64,000 nt of DNA, from contig JAILWY010000012.1 in NCBI GenBank assembly GCA_022113835.1, positions 2,728,001-2,792,000 on the forward strand, written 5' to 3'. This DNA comes from Atopsyche davidsoni (Eukaryota > Arthropoda > Insecta > Trichoptera > Hydrobiosidae). The position numbers were made by a program, and so were the translations under genes. This document shows positions 12,851 to 24,575 of this stretch, one piece after another. The first letter of the stretch is position 1, and each line of letters starts with the position of its first letter. Under the pieces are notes generated by a model that saw nothing but the letters and a program-made list of their open reading frames with translations, did not search any database and was not told the DNA's origin.

Positions 12851-13714
12851 AATATGGAACCTCCAACAACGGATTTTGACTTCAGTGTGAATATTTATAT
12901 TTCTTGTTTGGAATTTTTTTTGTAAAAAGGTAAAGTAGTGGTCGATTTATTGCAATTTTACTGAATTCACGCAAAGTTTACAAAAAAATCCCATGGAAAT
13001 GTGGCTTTATAGCATAATTTCAATAAGTTAAATATGACAATAATTATTTTAAAATGTTTATAAATATTTATTCCTTTTTGAATATTTGAAAAGAAAAATC
13101 AACAATATAAATTTATTAAATATTAAAAAAAAAAATTCTTCTTTGATAATTGACCATAAATAACAAAACTTAGTCCAACTAGAACTGTCATTCAGTTTCC
13201 AATTGAAAGCTACGCTAGAGACCTCTGGTGTCCGGGTTGGTGAATGAAAACGGAATTTTTGAAAAAGTAGCCCTCTTAAATAAAAGTACTTATGTAATGA
13301 CGTTTTGATGACGCATTGGCAAGACTTTTCTTTCGGGTAATTATTTTTATGATTACTCAAAACTTTTTTAAATTTTCTTCGCCGCGTAATACTTTTTGCT
13401 TTAAGTTTGGCGGAAACAAAGATTGTTTCTTATTAATTTTGCGTTAAGAGATTTTGTCATTTGATTCACGAAAAAGTTTTTAGATTTTACGTGAATGTTT
13501 TAAATAATTAAAAAAAGGGCTTACAAAATCTGAACTTTATATTTAAAATCCTATATACCTGCAAGTACACCATGAAAATAAAATTATATGTGAATAAAAT
13601 CTCTTGTTTTGAATTTATTGTCGTTTTATCAACCTCAATAAAAAATAAAAAATATTGATAATTTATCTTTTATGCACTGATTAAAATTTTCTGTATTCTT
13701 TTTCTTTTTCTCAG
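12851..13714. other. AT-rich non-coding DNA
   Basis: No recognisable gene. A minus-strand 100-codon frame (13058-13360) gives a Lys/Phe/Ser-rich product with no recognised domain. The region ends in a long pyrimidine tract (ttctttttctttttctcag), treated with the next entry. Confidence 0.45.
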
Positions 13715-13770
13715 AGTAACATATGTTTGTACTTCCAACTTCCAGCCACTGGTACGAATTCCGCATCCAC
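13715..13770 (+). other. Possible 56-bp internal microexon
   Basis: Preceded by a very pyrimidine-rich acceptor ending in ctcag at 13714 and followed by CAC|gtaagtttt, a close match to the donor consensus. With one leading base the segment encodes VTYVCTSNFQPLVRIPHP and leaves one base over. This frame is in phase with the YVPAWFYKELPSG reading of 6899-6940 (two leftover bases plus one). A second joint frame (phase 0 in both) is also open; the third is closed by TAA. The protein is not recognised. The exon could belong to a large gene that spans this window. Confidence 0.3.
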
Positions 13771-14988
13771 GTAAGTTTTCTCATTTCTTGCTTCCTTTTC
13801 CTTGGGTTTTTTCCTTAACAGTAAAAATTAAAATAGTTTATTAGTTTGTTGAAATTTTACTCTGATTTAACATGGGTAATATAAAGTAAACTTGTGAGAA
13901 TGTGCAAGTATCTATAGGTTTCAATAGACTCGTGTAACAATTCCATGTTTTTTTTGCAACATGTCAATCAACTATCACCCTATTTTATTGTGCACTAAAA
14001 AACGATAAAGGAATGACACCCGTAAGTCCTGTTTTGACACGATCGCATGGCGGAACCGACTACGACTTCAATTGACTGTATTGTCATTTACAAAAAAAGC
14101 TAAAAACGACAAGGGTACATCGTCCCGGATTGCAAGGCCTAGTTCTCACGAAATTCTTAAGAAAAAAACGAACAAACTGGAGTGCAGTTAATGAAACGAT
14201 GGCAAAAATAAGAAATATGTTCATTCACTCCCAAACGCAACCGTTTATTCACATACGGATCTAAGTTTCATGAAAACTAATAATCTTAAAAGAAACCCTC
14301 TAGAGCTAGAAGCATCGTGAAAAATTACGACTGGTTGTCGATTAATTTGTGAGAAGCCAAGGGCTTCTGTAGACAGGTATAACATTCTTAAAAAACAAAA
14401 AAATCTCATTATACAAAGTAATCCAGACTATCGTAAACAATTATTTATTATTAAATTAAAAAGGTTTACAAAATCATATGGATTCCTACTATAAAGTTTC
14501 TGTACTAAATAAATTTATTTTTTATTCGATGACGAAGTTTGCGGAATAAAGTGTAATATTCATGTACATATTATTTGAGTATAACGATATTACTTGTTGA
14601 TCTGTGTGGCCGTGTAGTATCGGTTTATATTAATTTAAGTTGCATACAAAATATGCAAAAAGGTTTAAATTTTACGTCATTCGATACGGACCGCTAGTCC
14701 GTGGAAATGTCTGATAAGTTATTGTGATAAATATCCGCGTTTCCATGCATATTCATGGCCACTTCTTGTGATGTGCCGATTTCTGAAAAGATGCCTACTT
14801 TGGAGCAAATCTAATTTCGCCCCTTTCAGGCCGCATTAGGCAGACTTCATGGCCAGCCGGCCACACGCAGCCTCCAGAGAGAACTCTCTTAATGGACGTA
14901 TCACTTTTACAGTCTTTTCAGAATATTTAAAATAAATTGATATATTATTTGTTCTAAGTATTGATTTACCTATGGTTATTATAAATTA
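13771..14988. other. Non-coding DNA
   Basis: AT-rich, with a moderate-GC island at about 14690-14890 containing ctttcaggccgcatta, similar to tttcaggccgcataat at 51005. No coding sequence was recognised. Confidence 0.4.
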
Positions 14989-15650
14989 CTAGAAATCTAG
15001 CCCGTCATAAAATGACGTATTCGATGAACGATGTAATAGTGTTTGAATATATGTTTGGCTGACAATTAGATGAATATTTGATTTCATTTTGAACACATAT
15101 ATTTTGAATAACCGGATATTAATTTCGAAAGCAAAGCCATTCTAGGAAATATCACATTTCGTGTCACAAACAACGAATCACTTTCACTGCACTGTTCTTT
15201 ATTAGATGCAGTCTTTATCACGTTCAATTGTGCTATTCTTTTTTAATTACGTTTGCTGTGCTTAGACGGTGATATTTTTTTAGGAGGCATTTTAAGTTAT
15301 TAATGATGTGATTAATAATTTCTAATGCAACTAAAAAATAAAATTGGTACTTGTGTCAAGCTGACATAAACTGGAAATTTCTTAGAAGCATCATATTTTG
15401 TTTTTTTGTAAAAATTCTAAATTTGAAATTCTCGCTGTGAACAACAGAATCATATAATTCGTACATAAAGCATGTTTGATAGTTTTATTTAATTAATTTA
15501 TGAATGAAAATATTATCCTATCGTCTTGAAATTCGGCACATAACTGCGGAAAAACTTACTAAACTTACGTGCAAATCAGCGTTGTATCTTTTAAGATATT
15601 CTATAGAGAACCAAAAAATGAAACATACACACACACCCACACACAATGGC
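14989..15650 (-). mobile_element. Helitron, non-coding copy
   Basis: The minus strand matches the element at 49484-50236 at both ends. The 3' end shows Helitron hallmarks: a hairpin (CGTCAT aaa ATGACG, 15003-15017), a short spacer and terminal CTAG (14989-14992), followed by T on the minus strand. About 100 bp inside the 3' end and about 400 bp inside the 5' end match the other copy, including ctatagaatatcttaaaagata and cttgacacaagt. The middle differs: here it is non-coding, whereas the other copy carries a Helitron helicase-like reading frame. The 5' end lies in a CA/TG microsatellite, so that boundary is uncertain by a few bases. Confidence 0.7.
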
Positions 15651-15734
15651 TATTATTATAGTAGATTGTTTAAGTTTTAAGATTAGATCAGTCTTAAAAG
15701 ATTTACTTTCTCCTTCTTGGGTCTTAAAATCCTT

Positions 15735-15790
15735 ATTGGGATTTGAATCCAAGGAGATATTGTTTCAGTGCCAATTGAACCATTTATATT
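15735..15790 (-). repeat. Degenerate tRNA-derived SINE core
   Basis: On the minus strand an A-box-like tggttcaattgg (15771-15782) is followed at tRNA-like distance by a B box ggattcaaatcc (15739-15750), matching the internal RNA polymerase III promoter pattern. Acceptor pairing is not convincing, so this is a SINE relic rather than a tRNA gene. Confidence 0.4.
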
Positions 15791-17157
15791 GACATAATAT
15801 GTAATAATACAAATGTGCAGAAAAAAATATTGTCAATTTTGTGTTAGTCAGTGATTCGAAATGCAGTCATTACAAAACTCGTATAAATATAATATTTTCT
15901 TGAAGTAGGTTTCGTAATTTCAATATTGATGTACCTATTACGTCAAATATGCAATTCATAAAATCCTCTATTTCAAATCCATTTCGGCGGCGGCTGTATT
16001 CGAAATCCTTTTTTCTTTACAAACTCTGGTAAATGTAGCGTGAGATGGAAACGATAGGCGTAAATCTTGGCGAGAGGAAGAGAGCTGCCCGCCCGCCAAT
16101 GGTTGATGACTCGTTAATAATTTGAATGCAAAATAATATCAATAAACCCGATAGGGAGGGTGATAAACTGCCAAGCCGCCCGACAGGGATCGAGAACCGT
16201 GGATTAATCTTGAAACACCTCGATTTTATTAAAAAAAAAAAAAATTATTAAATATAGTAATGGTTTTTCATAATACAATATAAGATATACTTTTAGACAC
16301 AAAAACAGTTTTTTTTTCATTTTATTCATATTATCGTATTGTTATATTTAATACTAAATTAACGTGTATTTTTCTTTAAACAATATACTTACATTTGTAT
16401 TACTATGAAATTAATATTTCTCGTTAATTAAACCTATTTTCTCAAGTTTGATACCTGGTCGCGATGAGTTGCATAGTTGAACCCATTTTCGAAGAAATTA
16501 TAATTTATTATTAACGACTTCCATATTATAGCCAACACATCAAATAAATATTCACATATTAAACTTAATATTTTGTAGGTTTAAAAATATAATTGATTGA
16601 TTTATTATTTTAAAACGCGTGCCCTCCTATCGCTTCCACCAAGAAATAAGGGACGGGGTTGAAGTTCCCGACCTGCTAATATAATATTAATGCATTTCAT
16701 TATTCGAGCAATTGGAAACCGTTTGCTCCCGACCCCGCGGGATGATCCTGGCAAGGGGTGGACTCGGGGAGCATATGCCTCGCCTAATTAAACTAATATT
16801 TGAACTTTTTCCCTCCAGAAATCCCGGGAGGTTCCCACTTTGCTTGCGCCCCCGCCCGGCCCTGGGATTGTTCTTTAATAATTAATAGAGTACACTGGGG
16901 TAAATGATGAGCCATGAAAAATTCAGCCGGATTGTTTGCTGGTTTTTCAATTGGAAATTTTATAGCGTAATAATGTTTACTGTTATTTTTAGCATTGGGG
17001 TGTTTCGCTGTTAAAATTTTGCTATCTACTTGAGACAGCTTAAAAGATATTGTACATTTTATATAATTTGTCGTTCAAAATTTTTGCATGTTTAATAATA
17101 TTTATTTATAATATAGTATGATCCAAATTTGTATTCATTGATATATATATATATATA
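15791..17157. other. Non-coding DNA with GC-rich islands
   Basis: GC-rich islands at about 15985-16205 and 16615-16880 stand out sharply from the AT-rich surroundings; both also contain AT-rich homeodomain-like motifs (ttaataatttgaatgc, gcctaattaaactaat). No open frame of note. They look like conserved regulatory DNA, but conservation cannot be tested here. A (TA)n tract lies at about 17139-17161. Confidence 0.4.
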
Positions 17158-17159
17158 TA

Positions 17160-17292
17160 TAAATACTCACGCTGAGCCAGTGTTCACGGTTTTGTAAGGG
17201 GATAATAGTGTGGTGAGTCTCCGGGTCCATCTACACTACAGTTTTATATTTTAAGAAAAGTCTGCGTATTGCTGCTGCCCAATTATATAATA
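17160..17292 (+). repeat. Dispersed repeat E, copy 1
   Basis: Contains ctcacgctgagccagtgttc, then tctacactacagtttt and aagtctgcgtattgctgctg, in the same order as the repeat at 46551-46740 (ctcatgctgagctagtgttc, tctacaccgcagtttt, atctgcgtattgctactg). No coding potential. The family head seen at 46551 (cttcttcatcaagtg...ttggcgac) is missing here. Confidence 0.55.
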
Positions 17293-18121
17293 TTTAACAA
17301 AACTTTGGCGTATAGATCTGATACTCCTTCTGCAAAGTACTTCCAGAGTACATCTCTCCACAGCCGATCCTTTACACACTCTCAGGGTACATAATTGCAG
17401 CCGAATAGGAAAAGCGAAGAACAAATACTTTTTTACGGTGATATCAGAAAACTTTCTAGATGGTGACTATTTGAAATCATCGTCGTCGAGCTGAGACGTG
17501 AAAACTTAGCCCACGTATCCCATCGCTGGATCCAGCGCGTACCGTGTAGGTAATTGAACGGTGAGGCTGCCGGTACAGGCTCAATTATTCACCTCTGCAT
17601 GCATACACGATGGCCGCCGCCAGCCCGCGAGGAGCTCTAATATTCATGCCCGGCCGCTGCGCCGGGGACGCACCAGCTCGACGACTCGACCTGCTCCTAT
17701 CGATCGGCTGTAATGACTTCAGAAGCAATCGATGATTCATTTAGCGAATATTTAAATAAACCCAATTAGTAATCAACCTATGTTGGTGAAACCGGTCACC
17801 ATTAAAAAAAAATATCACGTGGAAAAATCACTCAAGTATTTTATATAAAATATTAAAAACGAATTCCACCAAGTCAAAAATATTGATTGATTAAAGTTGA
17901 AATTGTGTATAATATTGTATTGGTGTCTAAAAATATTATTTTTTCATTTAGTAAATTTATAATAGTTTTTATGGTTGTTATAACGTTGTATGTGGCCATC
18001 CCGTGATTCTGCGCGCAGGTTGTGGGGCTTACGAGGTGTAGCGTACATGTAGAGGAAATATGTGAAAAACCATTCTTCTGCATGAGCGTTAAATATTATA
18101 TGTATATGTGATTTTGAAGTA
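17293..18121. other. Non-coding DNA with a GC-rich island
   Basis: A GC-rich island at about 17470-17730 includes gatggccgccgcc and ggccgctgcgccgg. The remainder is AT-rich and contains the single-arm copy of palindromic repeat C listed separately. No gene was recognised. Confidence 0.4.
17775..17895 (+). repeat. Palindromic repeat C, copy 1 (one arm)
   Basis: Carries aaaccggtcaccattaaaaa, gaaaaatcactcaagtattt and gaattccaccaagt then gtcaaaaatattga, in that order. The reverse complement of 50335-50440 shows the same blocks. Only one arm of the hairpin is present. Confidence 0.6.
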
Positions 18122-18487
18122 CAGTTATACCCCGCTTTACGCGAGGGATACGTTCCGGAAAAAATCGCGTTAAGTGAAATTCGCGTATATCGGAGTTTAC
18201 GATTAAACATACATACATAATCAAAATTTAATACAAAAAAAAAAATCTAAGAACACTTAATGCAGTATTACATGTTATTTTTTACAGAAAGCGTAGCGTT
18301 TCTTTTATGTTCTTGTAAAATACGTCCATAACACCCAAAGCTGTTTTTAATTGTTGAGAGAAGTCAATGACTACATTGTGTTCATATACACATTCTTAAA
18401 ATAAAAAAATTCGCGTAATGCGAGGCATTTTAACGCGAAATTTAAAATCCGCGCTATAGTGAAACCGCGCATAACGGAGTATTACTT
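18122..18487 (+). mobile_element. pogo/Tigger-like MITE
   Basis: A 366-bp segment with TA at both edges (18120-18121, 18488-18489). The left end reads cagttataccccgctttacg and the inverted right end atactccgttatgcgcg; the two align with a few changes. CAG starts followed by a CCNCGNTTTACG-type motif are typical of pogo/Tigger elements of the Tc1/mariner superfamily. There is no transposase: the interior is non-coding and AT-rich. It is probably a deletion derivative. Confidence 0.55.
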
Positions 18488-18789
18488 TATATGCATAACC
18501 GAATGGTAATTTTTTTGGTGTTTTTTTTATAGTTTTGTACGAAAATGCAATCCAAAAAAATGTCGGTTGTGTTGTAACGCGTGTGTGTAGATTCAGATTT
18601 CTCAGGGGCAGCTCGTGGCCGACGTCCCGGGCTCCTCGGACTGCGCAACGAGGCCCCCGCCCGCGCCCCCGCCCCTCCGCCCCGCCTGTGTTTACAGACC
18701 GCCATATTGCCCCGCTCGTCAACTGTCACGGCGTGCCCGCCATACCCACTGCACTACCGGGTGCCTCGAAAATATGAGGCAAATTTAAC
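18488..18789. other. GC-rich island
   Basis: About 18590-18775 is strongly GC-rich with runs such as cccccgcccgcgcccccgcc. Frames are open on both strands here (18396-18835), but all give Arg/Pro/Gly-rich low-complexity products typical of GC-rich chance frames. Confidence 0.5.
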
Positions 18790-19013
18790 TTTTTTGATAA
18801 TGATTAGGTATATTTTTTCAAATATTGAAAATTGATTAAAGAAACTCTCAGAAAAATACCATCGCGATTTGTGTGGGATATGAACCCACATCCCTAAGCT
18901 TACATGGCCGGTGCACAATATTTAATTGGCATAATAAGTACGTTGTTTCATTTATAGGATATGATTGTTAAAAATTCTTGCTTTAGTACCAATGATTTGT
19001 TGGTATACGCACC
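18790..19013 (-). repeat. tRNA-containing element, family B copy 1
   Basis: Starts with aatgattaggtatattttt and continues aaagaaactctcagaaaa. A minus-strand tRNA 3' half follows (gatatgaacccacatccc, anticodon arm around ttacatggccgg), then a spacer (taattggcataataagtacg) and a partial plus-strand tRNA 5' half ending at caccggcc. It matches the interior of the element at 19079-19473 almost base for base but lacks the outer terminal repeats. The two lie side by side. Confidence 0.65.
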
Positions 19014-19078
19014 GGCCCAATATTATTCGTATATTCGTATTTTGAATTATATCAAAATCAAAAAAAAATATATATTAT

Positions 19079-19473
19079 TGATTTTTGTGAGGACCGTCTC
19101 ACAGGAAGTAAGATTTTGCCTATACAGGTTTGATTGATTGATAATGATTAAGTACATTTTTTCAAATATTGAAAATTGATTAAAGAAACTCTCAGAAAAA
19201 TATCATCGTGATTTGTGTGGGATATGAACCCACATCCCCAAGCTTACATGGCCGGTGCACAATATTTAATTGGCAGAATAAGTACGTTGTTTCATTTATA
19301 GGATATGATTGTTAAAAATTCTTGCTTTAGTGCCAGTGATTTGTTGGTATAATTGGTAATGCACCGGCCAACACGGTTGGTAAGAGTTTCTTTAATCAAT
19401 TTTAATCATTATCAATCAATCGAACCTGTATAGGCAAAATCGTGCTTCCTGTGAGACGGTCTTCACAAAAATC
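19079..19473. mobile_element. Inverted-terminal-repeat element with split tRNA halves, family B copy 2
   Basis: Terminal inverted repeats of about 70 bp: the left begins gatttttgtgaggaccgtct and the right, read inverted, agatttttgtgaagaccgtc; both continue through cacaggaag, gattttgcctatacaggtt and gattgattgataatgatta. Inside, a minus-strand tRNA-like 3' half (B box, about 19218-19258) faces a plus-strand 5' half (about 19335-19378, gtgatttgttggtataattgg), separated by a spacer. Non-coding. Related copies at 18790, 52494 and 60065. Confidence 0.75.
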
Positions 19474-21594
19474 TGTAATTATATAATTAAGACCATCTTT
19501 TTGTGTGATATTTTTCATTTTGGTGGTAGTTTGTAGTATTCTAGATGTTTTTTTATAAATTTACTTGATCTCAGGTGCTTTGTATAGTGAAACTCGAAGT
19601 AGTGCGCTTAACCCCCCAAAAACAATATTTACATGACTTTCAAACCTCTGGACCCAAGACTCGTTATGTATACAGAACTAATAATTTTTACATATATTTT
19701 GAAATCGTGTTTCAGTATCTAATACGTTTTGCTTAATGTTTATGAGATAATGAGTAAATGTCTGGGTAGGTCAATACACAAAGTTTTGATTCTGAATTCT
19801 TGTACAGAAAGCAGATTTATTTGAACATATTTGTTTTTTAAAGAAGTGCAAGTATGGCCTCCCAGTACTCGGCCTAAGGTATTCATACAGAGTAAGCCAC
19901 GGAGCCAGCGTTCATAAATATTCAATGACATTCGCCGTCCTCAGCGGCCGGGCCTCGGCGCACTGTACCGTACAGTCGGCGCAGAGCCTCTCAAGCCGCC
20001 GCTAAAATAGCACACACGGCACAGGTAAATTAGTAACAAAACAACTAACTACCAATGCACTATATCGGAGACAAATTTAGATTATTTTACTAAAGCATAA
20101 AAATAGTTTTTGGGTGTAAAGCCGTGACAAGGTTATCATGGAAATATATGTGGCCGAAACGTCAGAGTACAAATGAAATATTGATAATTTGAATAATTTT
20201 TTTGGGCCGATACTAACAAACACAAAGAATAATATAATTTTGCAATGTATTGATCAATATCACATTAACTATTTATGATAATTCTTATTGGTTATTTTAG
20301 TATAACTTTTCAGTGTAATATTTAGTGTATATTTTTTAAACTTCACAAAAATATACCATTTTATCATAATTTAAAACAATATTTATAACATTGAGTGAAT
20401 AAATATCAAAGATTACAAGTTGAACATATATATATTGAATTTAAAAAGAGAGGTAGGTGAACGTTACAAAAGAAAAATATATTTTACATTGATTAATTGT
20501 ACTATTAAAGAATATTTTAGCAGGCAAGTTAAATAACTTCGTACAATATAACAAAGAAAAAGGTCATTGACCTCAAAAACTACGAACTTATTTTCTGAAA
20601 AGAGTAAAAATAAGCCCAAGGCCACTACTTACACTACAAAGGTCATTGACTCAAAGGTTATTATTGCAAAGAGATATCCACAATTGCTTAATATGTACTA
20701 TGTTATTGATTAAATCTGTATTACGTCCTTATAAAATTGATTTTATTTATTAGGTATGCTTATAAACAACAAAAAAGAGGATTTAACCGCAAAAGCCCGG
20801 GGATACGATTTTTTTCGTTTGTAAGCACTCTTGGTTTTCGAGGGCTTCATCTGAATTCAGTCTAAAAGCGAAAGTTATCTCATTGCCATTATGATGTTCA
20901 TGTTATACATACCTACGACAGACTGATTTATTTCGTAATATTCCATATTTACACAAAAAATATAAACTTTTCAAGATCGTAAAAGTATTTTCGCGGCTGT
21001 AGATATTTGTTGCAAAAGAGGATGCCATCGGGCAGTTATCGCTCGATAGTCGTTTGTGTCGCGAAGCCTGCAGGCAGATTTATTATCACATTCAATTTTT
21101 ATTCCGTTCAGGCTGTGTTTCGATGTTTAACGTTGAAAAAAACCCCCGAAGGCCTCGTCGCCGGCGCCGGGTCCGACGTCGCGGCCCTCCTAAGGCTTTG
21201 TCTGCCCCAGCAGCGCCGGGCTGGCCCCGGAGGAAGATTGATGGCGCGACCAGAATTCACGGGGACACGGAAAACCGCTCCCGGCTGCTCAGCGAACTTC
21301 CAAACTTCCAGAGTGGACTGAAGAGAATTAAAACTTTCGGCTTACTTCCTTCAGGATTTCATTTTTATTTATTTTTTATCCAATTTTACAGCTATTTTCA
21401 ATAACAAATGCGAATACCCAAATGACAAGGAAAACCGTTCACAATCTCCTAGCCGTTGGGCTAGTACAGAATTATTTTTTTTTTATTTGTTTGTACGACG
21501 AAATTTCAATGGCCACCGTCTCTAGTCTTCGTAGCGCACAATTAGCACATCACATGTTTGTATATAAGAAAGTGTACTTATTTCATTCAATTTA
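19474..21594. other. Non-coding DNA with GC-rich islands
   Basis: AT-rich, with GC-rich patches at about 19915-20010 and 21130-21320. Overlapping plus-strand frames at 21007-21404 run through the second patch but give Arg/Pro-rich products in two frames at once, so neither is convincing. A nuclear-receptor-type palindrome is listed separately. Confidence 0.45.
20561..20573. promoter_or_regulatory. Perfect IR1 nuclear-receptor palindrome (EcRE-like)
   Basis: AGGTCATTGACCT is an exact inverted repeat of the AGGTCA half-site with one base between. This is the consensus arrangement bound by the ecdysone receptor/Ultraspiracle heterodimer in insects. A second, imperfect copy (aggtcattgact) starts at 20640 and is followed by aaaggtta. 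Function is not shown by sequence alone. Confidence 0.4.
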
Positions 21595-21720
21595 TAATGT
21601 TTATATTGGTACAATTCGTTAGTACAATGGTAAGTACACTGCCCATGTAAGCTTGGGGATGTGGGTTCAAATCCCACACAAATCATGATGTGCCTAATCA
21701 TATTAGTAATAATAATAATA
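21595..21720 (+). repeat. tRNA-Thr-like element, family A copy (3' part)
   Basis: 21613-21684 is exactly 72 nt and tRNA-shaped: the acceptor aattcgt pairs with acaaatc apart from two mismatches, the D-arm is gtac...gtac, the anticodon loop is catgtaa (UGU) and the T-arm gtggg-ttcaaat-cccac is perfect. The anticodon stem is poor and position 33 is A instead of the conserved U, so it is not a working tRNA. The right end keeps atgtgcctaatcatattagt, then (TAA)n. The left terminal repeat is missing. Confidence 0.65.
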
Positions 21721-24088
<2,368 letters not shown>

Positions 24089-24504
24089 ATGAAATAACAA
24101 TAAGTTTGCGTTGAAAACTTACTTGTAGTTGATGGTTATTTGAGTCGGATTTGTTTATTATTTACCATGTACTTGTTTGTTAAAATCATATAAATAACAT
24201 GGAAGTTTGTTTTAAATGATTCACATCAAATTTCTTTTCCAAATCACGCAGTGAACGAACGTTAAATTATTCCATGCAAAAGAAGCAACGATGGACCGAT
24301 GCATAATCTATAGAAATTCAGATTTATCGACGTGGAATGGCGAGGGTCCGGAGTACCTAAGACTTGGTACATATTATACAGGGCGATTCCCTCCCACATT
24401 ATTCTGAACCCGTTGATACTCGAAGTTCAAGGTAACTATTAATATAGTATAGTTACGCCGGCTAATATCAATAAGGTTTCGTTATTTTATGGTTTAGTCT
24501 GAAT

Positions 24505-24575
24505 AAACAACGCAAAAGTGGTCGTTATTTGCTAGTTACTGTTTGGTTGTCAGTTGTGTCGCAGCGTGTGTACAG
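24505..24575 (+). repeat. Dispersed repeat G, copy 2
   Basis: Second copy of the 824-892 repeat: aaacaacgcaaaag at the start, gttact in the middle, ggttgtcagttgtgtcgc near the end. Downstream sequence (acagggctttacaataaag) is not shared with copy 1. Confidence 0.5.

Noticed and set aside
18396..18835. Overlapping open frames on both strands of 80-108 codons
   Set aside because: Four frames are open over one GC-rich island and all give Arg/Pro/Gly-rich low-complexity products; GC-rich sequence simply lacks stop codons.
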